In this document: in pieces, positions 52,835 through 61,899 of the stretch
Position numbering within the stretch: the stretch's first letter is position 1
Layout of the letters: the number at the start of each line of letters is the position of its first letter
NCBI GenBank assembly: GCA_934463425.1
Contig: CAKSJP010000009.1
Span: 16,392 to 80,391, forward strand
Direction of reading: 5' to 3'
DNA: 64,000 nt
DNA from: an uncultured Ruminococcus sp.
GTDB lineage: Bacteria; Bacillota; Clostridia; Oscillospirales; Ruminococcaceae
Program-made: the position numbers and the translations under genes
The notes under the pieces: model-generated
Database searches by the model: none
Told to the model about the DNA's origin: nothing
What the model saw: the letters and a program-made list of their open reading frames with translations, nothing else

Positions 52835-54229
52835 TCACGTTTCGTTGTTTGCTTCCTGCTTTGCAGCGTCCCGATCCATGCGAATTGCCTTCAGGACAAT
52901 GGCGCATTCCAGGCGTTTTTTCTCGATCTCGCAGGACAGCTTGTGTGCCTTGTGCACATCGCCGCCGAACTGATAGTTGTTGGCGTTGCAGCCGCCGCTG
53001 CAATAGAATCTTGCCCAGCAGTTCCGGCAGTCCGGCTTGCTGTAGATATGCGTCTTGGCGAAGTCAGACTTCATTTCACGGTTGAAGGTGCCGTCATCGA
53101 CATTACCCATTTTATAGTCTGCTTCACCCACAAACTGATGACATGGGTAGATATCGCCGTCCGGCGTAATGGCAACATACTCATTGCCGCAGCCGCAGCC
53201 GCGGAGACGCTTGATGGCACAGGGACCCTGATCCAGATCCAGCATGAAGTGGAAGAAGTTGAACTTCTTGCCGGTTGCCTCATAGTCCAGGATCTTTTGC
53301 ATCAGGCGCTCATACTCTGCAAAGATACAGGGCAGATCTGCCTCGGTGATGGCATACGGTTCTTCGGGATCTGCGATAACCGGTTCAACAGAGATCTGGT
53401 CAAAGCCAGCATCCAGCAGTGCAAAAACGTCATCAGCAAAGTCCAGGTTGTACTTGGTGTAAGTGCCGCGAACGTAATACTCCTTTTCGCCGCGCTGATC
53501 GACCAGCTTTTTATACATGGGGATGATCTTGTCATACGAACCCTTGCCATCCACACGGGGACGCATCCGGTCGTTGACATCCTTTCTGCCGTCAATGGAC
53601 AGAACCACATTGGACATTTCCCGGTTGATGAAGTCGATCTTGTCATCGGTGAGGAGCATGCCGTTTGTGGTGATAGTGAACCGGAACTTTTTCTTGTAGA
53701 TCGGTTCCTGAGAGCGGGCATATTCCACGATCTTCTTTACCGTCTCAAAGTTCATCAGCGGTTCGCCGCCGAAGAAGTCCATCTCCAGGTTTACACGGTC
53801 ACCGGAGTTTTGCAGCAGGAAATCCACTGCCTTTTTTCCGGTCTCATAGGACATCAGCTTTCTGCCCTCACCAAAGTCACCGGTCGAGGCAAAGCAGTAC
53901 TTACAGCGCAGGTTGCAGTCATGGGCAATGTTCAGGCACATTGCCTTAATGGGAGATGCCACTGCAAAGTTGGCATATTTTTCATAGTCATCCGGGGAGA
54001 AGAGTATGCCTGCTTCATAGGCTTCCAGAATCTCCGCGTAGCAGGAGCGGATCTCCTCCGGGTCATAAAAGCGAGAGAGCTTTGTCACCACATCTTCCGG
54101 ACATTCCGGCGCGAAAGGCGGCGCGATATTGTCCAGCATATCATAGGTCAGCTCGTCCACCACATGGACACCGCCGCTGTTGACATCCAATACCACGTTA
54201 TAATCGCCCAATTTATACTTATGAATCAT
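52835..54229 (-). CDS. scfB: SCIFF peptide maturase (radical SAM, SPASM)
   Basis: 464 residues. Forms thioether cross-links in the SCIFF peptide. An N-terminal peptide-recognition-like domain (1-90), a radical-SAM core with CNLRCKYC (Cys105, 109, 112) and FFGGEPLMN, and a C-terminal SPASM region rich in Cys (CAIKRLRGCGCGNEYVAI, CHQF, CRNCWARFYCSGGC) for extra clusters. The ATG at 54229 follows GAGGAAA. It is directly downstream of the SCIFF gene, after an attenuating hairpin (54294-54323). Confidence 0.97.
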   Translation of the reverse strand: MIHKYKLGDYNVVLDVNSGGVHVVDELTYDMLDNIAPPFAPECPEDVVTKLSRFYDPEEIRSCYAEILEAYEAGILFSPDDYEKYANFAVASPIKAMCLNIAHDCNLRCKYCFASTGDFGEGRKLMSYETGKKAVDFLLQNSGDRVNLEMDFFGGEPLMNFETVKKIVEYARSQEPIYKKKFRFTITTNGMLLTDDKIDFINREMSNVVLSIDGRKDVNDRMRPRVDGKGSYDKIIPMYKKLVDQRGEKEYYVRGTYTKYNLDFADDVFALLDAGFDQISVEPVIADPEEPYAITEADLPCIFAEYERLMQKILDYEATGKKFNFFHFMLDLDQGPCAIKRLRGCGCGNEYVAITPDGDIYPCHQFVGEADYKMGNVDDGTFNREMKSDFAKTHIYSKPDCRNCWARFYCSGGCNANNYQFGGDVHKAHKLSCEIEKKRLECAIVLKAIRMDRDAAKQEANNET

Positions 54230-54293
54230 AATTCTGTTTCCTCTTTCCGGCTGCGTGGGGAAATGCAGCGCCATAAAATATGGGTATAGATGC

Positions 54294-54323
54294 GAAAAAA
54301 GGGACAAAACTGTCCCTTTTTCG
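54294..54323 (-). terminator. Hairpin between scfA and scfB
   Basis: AAAAAGGGACA and TGTCCCTTTTT arms on the minus strand. Partial termination here would give more peptide than maturase. Confidence 0.8.
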
Positions 54324-54361
54324 TATCGGTTGCAGACTTGCGTAAGTGGTTCAATGACCCC

Positions 54362-54499
54362 TTAGTGCTCGCACTTCTGGTTAGCTACTGTGCAGGAAGT
54401 CTTGCAAGCAGACTGACAGGAAGCCTGACACTTACCGCAGCCGCCCTTTGCAGCAGAAGCCTTCAGGTTAGCTGCATTGATGGTCTTGATGTGCTTCAT
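54362..54499 (-). CDS. scfA: SCIFF ranthipeptide precursor (six Cys in forty-five residues)
   Basis: 45 residues, exactly the length that gives the family its name, with Cys at 21, 24, 28, 32, 36 and 43. It begins MKHIKTINAANLKASAAKGG and continues CGKCQASCQSACKTSC. The ATG at 54499 has GGGGAGG upstream, and a promoter TTGAAA-17-TATAAT lies at 54531-54559 (minus). The modified product's job is not settled; in Clostridia it has been linked to quorum-like signalling and metabolism. The gene is too short for routine gene callers. Confidence 0.97.
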   Translation of the reverse strand: MKHIKTINAANLKASAAKGGCGKCQASCQSACKTSCTVANQKCEH

Positions 54500-54530
54500 T
54501 CGGAACCCTCCCCCAAAAAAGTTTAACTAC

Positions 54531-54559
54531 ATTATATCACAAAATCGCCGGATTTTCAA
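54531..54559 (-). promoter_or_regulatory. scfA promoter
   Basis: TTGAAA (54554-54559), 17 bp, TATAAT (54531-54536) on the minus strand. Confidence 0.75.
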
Positions 54560-54608
54560 GCGTTCCATGCAAAATGGGAAAAAAATTTACATATTGGGTG
54601 CGGTTCTG

Positions 54609-55016
54609 TTATTTTGGCGGTTTATAATGGGGAGCATTTACACCAGAGATGCCGCCCCACACGCTGCCACCGCAAAGGCACGCCAACCGCAGCGGACTCC
54701 CGGCAGTGTGCAGCCAGCACAAACTGCACACCGTCAGCAGCAGCCACAGCAGCAAGCCGCACAGCAGTCCTGTCCGCAGACCCTTTCGGCGGCGGTGAAA
54801 GCCGGCACAGCGCCCCATGCCATAGCCGGACAGCAGCAGCGAAATGCCTGCCAGAAGGGAAAGCATCCACGGCGCTGCATCGGAGAGCAGCATCAGCCCG
54901 GCGATCATGCCCAGAAAAAGCAGCAGCATCCCCATCCCCGCCGGCAGTGCCGCCAGGAGATACCAGCCTCCGGATTCCCAGAGATTTCTCCGCGCCTGAG
55001 GGCGTTTGGTTATCAT
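54609..55016 (-). CDS. TIGR04086-type small membrane protein
   Basis: 135 residues with four membrane segments (about 17-40, 42-65, 78-98, 102-125). It matches the small four-helix membrane protein often found beside SCIFF genes (TIGR04086). The ATG at 55016 is chosen for AAGGAGGTG upstream; the frame could begin at 55091 without a ribosome site. Its neighbours (yajC upstream, scfA downstream) suggest a link to export or handling of the SCIFF product; this is guilt by position. Confidence 0.8.
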   Translation of the reverse strand: MITKRPQARRNLWESGGWYLLAALPAGMGMLLLFLGMIAGLMLLSDAAPWMLSLLAGISLLLSGYGMGRCAGFHRRRKGLRTGLLCGLLLWLLLTVCSLCWLHTAGSPLRLACLCGGSVWGGISGVNAPHYKPPK

Positions 55017-55091
55017 GGACAGCACCTCCTTTTTCACCAGAACAAACGCTGTTATCTCAAGCTTATGCGGTGACAGATGCCCATAGAACAC

Positions 55092-55128
55092 AAAAACGGA
55101 CTGTACCCATATACAGTCCGTTTTCTTT
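55092..55128 (-). terminator. yajC terminator
   Basis: AAAACGGACTGTaTA and TACAGTCCGTTTT arms, T run on the minus strand. Confidence 0.85.
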
Positions 55129-55149
55129 CAGAAATTCTCGTTATTCTGC

Positions 55150-55647
55150 TTAGTCCTTCAGCATGCCCTGATCGGAATCATCAGAATCCTTCTTTTTCTT
55201 CTTGGCCGCCTTCTTTTCCTTGGCAGCGGCGATCTGTGCCTCCTGCTTCCGCTTTGCATTTTCAGTCATGGTCAGGTTTTCCTGCACTGCCCAGTTCTTG
55301 ATGCGCAGCTTATTGCGGTTGCTGGTGGTTTCGATAACGATATTATCCTCGTTGACCTGTACCACCAGACCGATGATACCGCCGATGGTGACGATCTCGT
55401 CACCGACCTGGAGGTTATCCTGCATCGCCTTTGCTTCTTTATCCTTTTTCTTCTGCGGACGGATCAGGATGAAATACATCACTGCAAACAGCAGAACCAT
55501 AAAGATCAGATAGCCGAATGTACCAAAGCCGCCTGCAGCACCGCCTGCGGCAGAGCCGCTTTCTGCAAATGCTGTCATGCTGCAAACAGCACCTGTCAGA
55601 GCTGCCGTGCTGACAGCCAGTCCCAGTCTTGCGAAATTCTTACTCAT
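55150..55647 (-). CDS. yajC: Preprotein translocase subunit YajC
   Basis: 165 residues. A signal-like N-terminus, a Gly/Ala stretch, then one membrane segment (about 47-66) followed by the hallmark ILIRPQKKKDKEAKAMQDNLQVGDEIVTIGG. The C-terminus is a Lys/Asp-rich tail longer than in E. coli. It works with SecDF in the Sec translocase. The ATG at 55647 follows GAAAGGG; a TTG two codons earlier is possible. Confidence 0.95.
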   Translation of the reverse strand: MSKNFARLGLAVSTAALTGAVCSMTAFAESGSAAGGAAGGFGTFGYLIFMVLLFAVMYFILIRPQKKKDKEAKAMQDNLQVGDEIVTIGGIIGLVVQVNEDNIVIETTSNRNKLRIKNWAVQENLTMTENAKRKQEAQIAAAKEKKAAKKKKKDSDDSDQGMLKD

Positions 55648-55692
55648 GTTCAAAAGCCCTTTCTCCGTTTGCTGTGCCCTTTCGAGAGGTAC

Positions 55693-57093
55693 TTACGCCT
55701 GATCGCGCAGCACTTCATCGATGGACGCAGCAGCAGTTTTTCCGGCACCCATCGCCAGAATGACAGTTGCCGCACCGGTGACTGCATCGCCGCCGGCATA
55801 AACCTTGTCCTTTGTGGTAGCCATATCCTCGCTCACGACGAGACAGCCCCAACGATTTGTGTCCAAGCCCTCTGTTGTCGAAGAAATCAGCGGATTCGGA
55901 GAAGTACCGATCGCCATGATGACAGTGTCAACACCCAGAACAAACTCGCTGTCCGGAACTGCCACCGGTCTGCGTCTGCCGCTTTCGTCCGGCTCACCCA
56001 GTTCCATGCGGATGCACTTCAAGCCGTTGACACGTCCGTTTTCGTCGCCCAGGATCTCCACCGGATTGCACAGATTCTGGAACTCCACGCCCTCTTCTTT
56101 GGCATGATGTACTTCTTCCAGACGCGCCGGCATCTCTGCCTCAGAACGGCGATATACGATGTATACGTGCTCTGCACCCATACGCAGCGCACTTCTGGCA
56201 GCATCCATTGCCACGTTTCCGCCGCCGACAACTGCCACAGCCTTAGACTGGATGACGGGTGTCGCATACTTCGGGTCATAGCCGTGCATCAGGTTGATAC
56301 GAGTCAGATACTCATTGGCAGAGCATACGCCCACCAGACCTTCGCCCGGAATATTCATGAACCGGGGCAGACCTGCGCCAGAACCGATGAACACTGCATC
56401 ATAGCCGTCTGCCATCAGTTCATCAACGGACAGAATCTTGCCGATCACCATATCCGGCTGAATATCCACGCCCATATCCTTCAGGGACTGGATCTCCTTC
56501 TGCACGATCGTTTTCGGGAGACGGAACTCCGGAATACCGTACATCAGAACGCCGCCGGCTACCTGGAATGCCTCAAAGACAGTCACTTTATAGCCCAGCC
56601 GCGCCAGGTCTCCGGCACAGGTCAGACCTGCCGGGCCGCCGCCCACAATTGCCACGCGCTTGCCGTTGGGCTGGATCTCCTCCTGCTTTCCGGTATAGCC
56701 ATGCTCTCTGGCATAGTCTGCCACAAAGCGCTCCAGACGGCCGATGGCCACCGGCTCGCCCTTTTTGCCGCGGACGCACTTTCCTTCGCACTGATTCTCC
56801 TGAGGACAGACACGGCCGCAGACAGCCGGAAGGCTGTTAGTTGTCCGAATGATATCATATGCCTGGAAGAACTCTCCGGCTGCAACTGCTGCGATAAAAT
56901 CCGGGATCGGTACTCCTACCGGACATCCGCTGACGCAGGGTTTCGCCTTGCAGTGCAGGCAGCGGGTCGCCTCTTCCTGCGCCTGTTCCGGGGTATAGCC
57001 CATTGCAACTTCTTTAAAGCAGCGTGCCCGTTCCTTGGGGTCGCGCTCCGGCATCGGAACTTTTTCCGCTGCCATGTTAAACTTTCCTGCCAT
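55693..57093 (-). CDS. nfnB: NADH-dependent ferredoxin:NADP+ oxidoreductase, large subunit (NfnB/GltD-like)
   Basis: 466 residues. The N-terminal iron-sulfur domain (CLHCKAKPCVSGCPVGVPIPDFI, CGRVCPQENQCEGKCVRG as separate cysteine groups) is followed by two nucleotide folds (VAIVGGGPAGLTCAGDLARLG for FAD; VAVVGGGNVAMDAAR for NADPH). It pairs with the adjacent gene as NfnAB, which couples NADH and reduced ferredoxin to NADPH formation by electron bifurcation. The alternative name is glutamate synthase small subunit, but the FNR-type partner argues for Nfn. The ATG at 57093 has GGAGG upstream. Confidence 0.93.
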   Translation of the reverse strand: MAGKFNMAAEKVPMPERDPKERARCFKEVAMGYTPEQAQEEATRCLHCKAKPCVSGCPVGVPIPDFIAAVAAGEFFQAYDIIRTTNSLPAVCGRVCPQENQCEGKCVRGKKGEPVAIGRLERFVADYAREHGYTGKQEEIQPNGKRVAIVGGGPAGLTCAGDLARLGYKVTVFEAFQVAGGVLMYGIPEFRLPKTIVQKEIQSLKDMGVDIQPDMVIGKILSVDELMADGYDAVFIGSGAGLPRFMNIPGEGLVGVCSANEYLTRINLMHGYDPKYATPVIQSKAVAVVGGGNVAMDAARSALRMGAEHVYIVYRRSEAEMPARLEEVHHAKEEGVEFQNLCNPVEILGDENGRVNGLKCIRMELGEPDESGRRRPVAVPDSEFVLGVDTVIMAIGTSPNPLISSTTEGLDTNRWGCLVVSEDMATTKDKVYAGGDAVTGAATVILAMGAGKTAAASIDEVLRDQA

Positions 57094-57095
57094 GG

Positions 57096-57926
57096 TCACT
57101 GTACCTCCTTCCGAAACAGATTGCACTCCTGCTCCTGCCGCTTATAAGTGCCGTTGCGGCGCATCAATTCATCAAAATCCACCTGATGGCCATCAAAATC
57201 CGGACCGTCTACACAGGCATACTTGGTTTTTCCGCCCACAGTCACGCGACATCCGCCGCACATCCCCGTACCGTCTACCATAATGGGATTCAGGGAGACA
57301 ATGGTTTTTACCCCAAACGGTTCAGTTGTCTTGCAGACAAACTTCATCATCGGGACAGGGCCGATAGCAATGACTACATCATACTTTTTGCCCTGTTCCA
57401 GCTGCTGCTGCAGCACGTTGGTAACAAAGCCCTTTGTGCCATAGGAGCCGTCATCGGTGCAGAGATACAGGTTGTCACTGCATGCACGGAACTCGTCCTC
57501 CAGAATGACGATATCCTTGTTGCGGAAGCCGACGATGGTGTCAACCTCCAGACCCAGGCTGTGCAGATGCTTTGCCTGGGGATACGCGATGGCACATCCA
57601 ACGCCGCCGCCGATCACGCAGACCGACTTTGTACCCTCCGGCAGCTCTGTGGGAACTCCCAGCGGGCCGACCAGATCCAGGATCGAGTCTCCTGCTTCCA
57701 GCAGAGAGAACTGGCGCGTGGTCTCACCGGCGATCTGAAAGATCAGGGTGATCGTACCGCCCTCACGGTCGTAATCAGCCACAGTCAGCGGCACGCGCTC
57801 ACCAAATTCGTCCAACCGAAAGATAATAAACTGTCCCGGCAGAACCTTTTTTGCGATCAGCGGTGCTGCAATGCGTACCATCACAACAGCATCGTTGAGC
57901 TTTTTCTTTTCTACGATTTGAAACAA
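57096..57926 (-). CDS. nfnA: Ferredoxin:NADP+ oxidoreductase, small subunit (NfnA)
   Basis: 276 residues. An FAD domain (FIIFRLDEFGERVPLTVADYD) and an NAD domain (VIGGGVGCAIAYPQAKHLHS), then a C-terminal [2Fe-2S] site with DGTGMCGGCRVTVGGKTKYACVDGP. The TTG start at 57926 is supported by GAGGTGA about 7 nt upstream. It ends 2 bp before nfnB. This is the NADH- and ferredoxin-contacting subunit that carries the bifurcating reaction with NfnB. Confidence 0.93.
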   Translation of the reverse strand: MFQIVEKKKLNDAVVMVRIAAPLIAKKVLPGQFIIFRLDEFGERVPLTVADYDREGGTITLIFQIAGETTRQFSLLEAGDSILDLVGPLGVPTELPEGTKSVCVIGGGVGCAIAYPQAKHLHSLGLEVDTIVGFRNKDIVILEDEFRACSDNLYLCTDDGSYGTKGFVTNVLQQQLEQGKKYDVVIAIGPVPMMKFVCKTTEPFGVKTIVSLNPIMVDGTGMCGGCRVTVGGKTKYACVDGPDFDGHQVDFDELMRRNGTYKRQEQECNLFRKEVQ

Positions 57927-58099
57927 ATTCTTTCACCTCATGCAATCATATCAGCCGTGCCAGCGCCTAATCCGAAAGTGCATCTCTATGCAAAAAGCCG
58001 GAAAATGCTGTTGCAGGCCGAATGAAACAAGCCGACAGACCGCCGGCTTGTTCTTTGATCCATATTTACAGCTGCCGCCTGTGCGGACAACCGTTTCAT

Positions 58100-58585
58100 T
58101 TATTCTGCGGAATCGTCCTCTGCCGGTTCTTCGATCGGCACTTCAAAGGCATCCATGTCCAGATCACTGTAGTCAAACTCCAGCATCTCGCCGCAGCACG
58201 GACACGGCATCTCGCCTTCCTCCAGAACAGATTCGCTCAGAGCGATGACATTATTGCAGGACGGGCAGACTGTCTCATAGAGTGTCTCATCATCGTCGTC
58301 AAAATCGTCATCATCAAAGTCGTCGTCATCACAGGAATAGTATGCGTCATCATCATCGTCCTCATCATAGACAATGTCTTCCAGATCGCCCAGATCCTGA
58401 TCAAACAGATCGCAAACCTCTGTCAGCTCGTCTACCTGGGTCTGCAGATCGGTGACATATGCTGTCAGATCCTGCATGACATCCAACAGCTGTCCCAGTA
58501 CCTTGCCTTCTTTTGTGCTGGTCAGATCCAGTTCCATACCGTCGACCATACCGCGTACATACGCCATCTTATCCGTCAGGTTCAT
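58100..58585 (-). CDS. Acidic zinc-ribbon protein (CD1247-like N-terminus)
   Basis: 161 residues. The N-terminal helical part (MNLTDKMAYVRGMVDGMELD, then a coiled segment with TDLQTQVDELTEVCDLFD) matches the domain named after C. difficile CD1247. A run of Asp (DDDDD/FDDDDFDDDD) follows, then a two-CxxC zinc ribbon (CPSCNNVI, CPCCGEML) and another acidic tail. Overall it is strongly acidic. It lies downstream of efp on the same strand. Possibly an RNA-polymerase or ribosome accessory factor; no proven function. AGGAGG precedes the ATG. Confidence 0.8.
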   Translation of the reverse strand: MNLTDKMAYVRGMVDGMELDLTSTKEGKVLGQLLDVMQDLTAYVTDLQTQVDELTEVCDLFDQDLGDLEDIVYDEDDDDDAYYSCDDDDFDDDDFDDDDETLYETVCPSCNNVIALSESVLEEGEMPCPCCGEMLEFDYSDLDMDAFEVPIEEPAEDDSAE

Positions 58586-58663
58586 TTGAAATACCTCCTG
58601 TTCAAAACACGGGCTGCATCCTGTGCAGCACCGAAAATGTTTGCATCAAGCAGATTTTTCCGC

Positions 58664-59221
58664 TTATGCTCTTTCCATATACTCACCGGTTCTGGTGTCG
58701 ATGCGGATCATATCGCCCTGGTTGATAAACAGCGGCACCTTGATCTCTGCACCAGTCTCCAGTGTTGCTGGCTTGGTTGCATTGGTAGCAGTATCGCCCT
58801 TGAAGCCCGGGTCTGTCTCAGTAACTTCCAGCTCAACAAAGTTGGGCGGCTCTACACCGAACACATTGCCCTTATAGGACAGAACCTTGACTTCCATATT
58901 TTCCTTCACGAACTGGAAAGCCGGGCCCAGCTTAGACTTGTCGATGGGCTGCTGCTCATAAGTTTCCATATCCATAAAGTAGTACAGATCGCCGTCGCTG
59001 TACAGATACTGCATGTCCTTGCGCTCAATGTAAGCAGTCGGATACTTATCCGTCGGGTTGAAGGAGCGCTCTACCACTGCACCAGTGATGACGTTCTTAT
59101 ACTTGGTGCGGACAAAAGCGGCACCCTTTCCCGGCTTAACGTGCTGAAATTCGATAACCTGTACCACGTTGCCATCCATTTCAAATGTGATACCGTTTCT
59201 GAAATCGCCTGCTGAAATCAT
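58664..59221 (-). CDS. efp: Elongation factor P
   Basis: 185 residues in three beta-barrel domains. It relieves ribosome stalling at polyproline. The tip loop [10 protein letters not shown] carries the modifiable Lys32; in Bacillus this Lys receives 5-aminopentanol, whose handling involves ymfF/ymfH homologues also present here. ACGGAGG precedes the ATG. The proline-rich corA leader in this window would be a natural EF-P-sensitive sequence. Confidence 0.97.
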   Translation of the reverse strand: MISAGDFRNGITFEMDGNVVQVIEFQHVKPGKGAAFVRTKYKNVITGAVVERSFNPTDKYPTAYIERKDMQYLYSDGDLYYFMDMETYEQQPIDKSKLGPAFQFVKENMEVKVLSYKGNVFGVEPPNFVELEVTETDPGFKGDTATNATKPATLETGAEIKVPLFINQGDMIRIDTRTGEYMERA

Positions 59222-59452
59222 AAATTGAAACCTCCGTTTTATTTCTAGGGAATGGGGGTCGGTCCCTGATACTCCCTATCTTTCATGCAACGACAGGAAA
59301 TCGCCCTGCGTGAAAGCAGAGAATCCCCTCAAAAAACATTGCTTAACTTTATTATACAACATAATCGCTGTCTTTGCAAGACTTTCTGCAAAAAAATTTA
59401 CGTTTCCACTGGAAAAATCTTTCGTTTTCCTTCTGTGAAATCGCCGCGTCCA

Positions 59453-59527
59453 TCAGCAGATCATCACCAGCACCGCGTTCCCCTGTTCTGCGTCGGAAAT
59501 CTGGTAATAGCCTGCATACATTCCCAT
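59453..59527 (-). pseudogene. Short ORF, possible remnant of a YfbM-like (DUF1877) gene
   Basis: 24 codons from ATG 59527 with AAAGGAG 9 nt upstream: MGMYAGYYQISDAEQG resembles the first residues of DUF1877 proteins, then runs into TGA. No further homologous coding follows. Could also be a genuine small peptide. Nothing else is recognised in 59222-59542 beyond the efp upstream region. Confidence 0.35.
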
Positions 59528-59542
59528 TGAATCAGTCTCCTT

Positions 59543-60619
59543 TTACAGCACCAGCAGCTGCTTCGGCGCTTTCGTCAGATTCTCACAGCCGTTCTCCCGA
59601 ATGACTACAAAGTCCTCGATGCGCACACCGAACTCGCCCGGCAGATAGATTCCCGGTTCTACTGTCACCACATTGCCGGGTGCCAGCTTTGTCAGCGTTC
59701 CCGGAGAAGCGTTGGGAAATTCATGGATCTCCAGTCCCACACCGTGTCCCAGAGAATGTCCGAAGTTGTCGCCGTAGCCTGCCTCATCGATGATATCCCG
59801 CGCCAGCTTGTCCATGTCTCTGCCGGTGATACCCGATTTTGCGCCGTCAATGCCGGCCGCCTGGGCTTTCAGCACAATGTCATAGACCTGCTGCATTTTT
59901 TCGCCGGGCTGTCCCACGCAGACGGTACGGGTCATATCGCTGTGATAGCCGTCCACCATAGCGCCGTAGTCCATCAGCACAAAGTCCCCGTTCTGCACCA
60001 TGCGCTGTGCCGATGGCACACCATGGGGCATAGAAGTCGCGCTGCCTGTCAATGCGATGGTGGGGAAGGATTCTCCCTCTGAGCCGTTTTCCATCATGGT
60101 CTGGTTCAGCCGCAGCATCACATCCCGTTCCGAAATGCCAGGCCGCAGGAAATTGCAGATGTCTGCAAAGGCGATCTCCGCGATGCGCTGCGCCTGCCGG
60201 ATCTTTTCGATTTCTTCTTCGCTCTTTATGGTGCGGCATTCAAAAATCAGACGGCTCAGCGTATCGCTTTGATCCAAATGGATCTGATTGCCCAAATGCT
60301 GTTTCAGCTTGAAAAACTGACTCAGGGTCATGTCCATTGCCTCTACCGAAAGGGTTCTCGCCTGGTGCTTCTGGAGCAGTTCCCGGAGCTGTGCGAACAA
60401 ATCATGCTGTTCGATAACCGTGCAGTCCTTTACGCACTCCCGCGCTTTTTCGATATAGCGGAAGTCAATGATAAGATAAGCAGCATCCCGGAAGCAAAGG
60501 ACTGTTCCGGCGGAGGACTGCATCCCGGTGAAATACCGGCGGTTCACATCCGACTGAATCAGTGCGGCATCTGTTTCAGCCGGCAGCCGCTGCATCAGCG
60601 CTTCCAAACGACTTTTCAT
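59543..60619 (-). CDS. M24-family Xaa-Pro peptidase
   Basis: 358 residues. An N-terminal creatinase-like domain (1-125) and a pita-bread catalytic domain with the five metal ligands: two Asp in [17 protein letters not shown], His in [12 protein letters not shown], Glu in [11 protein letters not shown] and Glu in VRIEDFVVI. It removes N-terminal residues before proline, or splits Xaa-Pro dipeptides. AAGGAG precedes the ATG. It lies in the yqeG-aroQ-pepP-efp order common in Clostridia. Confidence 0.93.
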   Translation of the reverse strand: MKSRLEALMQRLPAETDAALIQSDVNRRYFTGMQSSAGTVLCFRDAAYLIIDFRYIEKARECVKDCTVIEQHDLFAQLRELLQKHQARTLSVEAMDMTLSQFFKLKQHLGNQIHLDQSDTLSRLIFECRTIKSEEEIEKIRQAQRIAEIAFADICNFLRPGISERDVMLRLNQTMMENGSEGESFPTIALTGSATSMPHGVPSAQRMVQNGDFVLMDYGAMVDGYHSDMTRTVCVGQPGEKMQQVYDIVLKAQAAGIDGAKSGITGRDMDKLARDIIDEAGYGDNFGHSLGHGVGLEIHEFPNASPGTLTKLAPGNVVTVEPGIYLPGEFGVRIEDFVVIRENGCENLTKAPKQLLVL

Positions 60620-60633
60620 GATGAAACATCTCC

Positions 60634-61065
60634 TTACATTTCAGAAAGCGCCTGAAGCGCCAGAAAATAGCCATTGATGCCGAAGCCGGCGATCGTTCCG
60701 GCGCAGACCGGGCTCAGCACCGAGTGCGAACGGAACTCGTCCCGTGCATAGATATTGCTGATGTGCACCTCCACGCAGGGAATGCGGATGTCATGAATGG
60801 CATCGTGAATGGCATAACTGTAATGCGTATATGCCCCGGCATTGATGACAACGCCGTCAAAGTTATTCCGTGCAGCGTGCAGCTTGTCAATGATCGCGCC
60901 CTCGTGGTTGGACTGAAAGATCTCGCATTCCAGTCCCAGTCCCTCTGCACGATCCAGGATCATGCGGTTCAGATCCGCAAAAGTGGTATTGCCGTAAACG
61001 CCGGGTTCACGCTCTCCCAGCAGGTTCAGATTCGGCCCGTGAATCACCAATACTTTTTGTACCAT
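60634..61065 (-). CDS. aroQ: Type II 3-dehydroquinate dehydratase
   Basis: 143 residues. Dehydrates 3-dehydroquinate to 3-dehydroshikimate and forms dodecamers. Signatures: HGPNLNLLGEREPGVYG with the active-site lid Arg and Tyr, FQSNHEGAIIDKLH, INAGAYTHYSYAI and VEVHISNIYARDEFRSHS. It complements the aroB-aroA-aroC operon 13 kb away. AGGAGC precedes the ATG, which lies one base after the yqeG stop. Confidence 0.97.
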   Translation of the reverse strand: MVQKVLVIHGPNLNLLGEREPGVYGNTTFADLNRMILDRAEGLGLECEIFQSNHEGAIIDKLHAARNNFDGVVINAGAYTHYSYAIHDAIHDIRIPCVEVHISNIYARDEFRSHSVLSPVCAGTIAGFGINGYFLALQALSEM

Positions 61066-61066
61066 A

Positions 61067-61573
61067 TCAGTTCAGCTCCTCGTTTTCTTCATATATTTTT
61101 TTCGGCAGGAACGGAAGCTCCATTCGCCGCTTGAATTTGAAAAATCTCGTCTTTTCCATTTCCATAGGGAATACGAAAATACAGGGCACACGAAACAGAT
61201 TTGCCCCCAACACATCGGTAAAGATCTGATCGCCGACAGCGGCGACCGCCTTTCGGGGCAGTCCCATTTTCCGCACTGCCTCCCGATAGCCCTTGGAAAG
61301 CGGTTTTTTCCCTTCACACACAAAATCCAGCCCCAAACGTCTGGCAAACGGCTCAACTCTGGGGGGATGATTGTTGGACACCAGGCACAGCGCGATCCCT
61401 GCCGCCTGCATCCCGGCGACCCACGCTTCCACGCCCGGGGCAGGCACAGGGTTGTCGTGTGTCGTGAGTGTATTGTCTATGTCCAGCAGCAGCCCCCGGA
61501 TGCCCATTTTCTCCAGAAGCTGCGGCGTGATGTCACATACGCTGCGCAGCGCAATTTTTGCCCGAAACAGCAT
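61067..61573 (-). CDS. yqeG: YqeG-family HAD phosphatase
   Basis: 168 residues. HAD IIIA motifs: LLLDIDNTLTTHDNP (motif I), CLVSNNHPPRV (motif II), KKPLSKGYREAV (Lys) and VGDQIFTDVLGAN (motif IV). YqeG enzymes act on phosphatidylglycerophosphate or similar; some are assigned PGP phosphatase (PgpA-like GEP4) activity. The ATG at 61573 has AAAGGAGG upstream. It is the first gene of the yqeG-aroQ-M24-peptidase unit. Confidence 0.92.
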   Translation of the reverse strand: MLFRAKIALRSVCDITPQLLEKMGIRGLLLDIDNTLTTHDNPVPAPGVEAWVAGMQAAGIALCLVSNNHPPRVEPFARRLGLDFVCEGKKPLSKGYREAVRKMGLPRKAVAAVGDQIFTDVLGANLFRVPCIFVFPMEMEKTRFFKFKRRMELPFLPKKIYEENEELN

Positions 61574-61667
61574 AGATATTCCTCCTTTCGGCAGAGCGGT
61601 ACAGACCGCAGTTACATTATACGCCTTTTTCTCTGCCGGAAATGTCGAACTGCGGTGGTTCATCTAC

Positions 61668-61700
61668 AAAAAACGGGCGCACTTGTTACAAGTGCGCCCG
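61668..61700 (-). terminator. rpsU terminator
   Basis: A near-perfect palindrome CGGGCGCACTTGT/ACAAGTGCGCCCG followed by TTTTTT on the minus strand. Confidence 0.93.
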
Positions 61701-61725
61701 CCTGCTGTTATCGCAATACTATTTA

Positions 61726-61899
61726 TTAATACTTGCGCTTACGAGCAGCTTCAGACTTCTTCTTACGCTTTACAGAAGGCTTTTCGTAATGCTCTCTCTT
61801 ACGAACTTCAGCGATAACGCCGTCCTTCGCACAAGATCTCTTAAAGCGCTTCAGAGCGGTGTCCAAAGACTCGTTCTTACCAACGCGAACTTCTGCCAC
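61726..61899 (-). CDS. rpsU: 30S ribosomal protein S21
   Basis: 57 residues, the normal length. It begins (M)[19 protein letters not shown] and ends in the usual Lys/Arg-rich tail [14 protein letters not shown]. The GTG start at 61899 is the only start compatible with the ribosome site GGGAGGG; an ATG just upstream is followed at once by a stop. Promoter TTGACA-17-TACAAT at 62054-62082 (minus). The ~150-nt leader contains a CCCTT/AAGGG hairpin and a TGCCG/CGGCA hairpin just before the ribosome site. Confidence 0.95.
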   Translation of the reverse strand: MAEVRVGKNESLDTALKRFKRSCAKDGVIAEVRKREHYEKPSVKRKKKSEAARKRKY

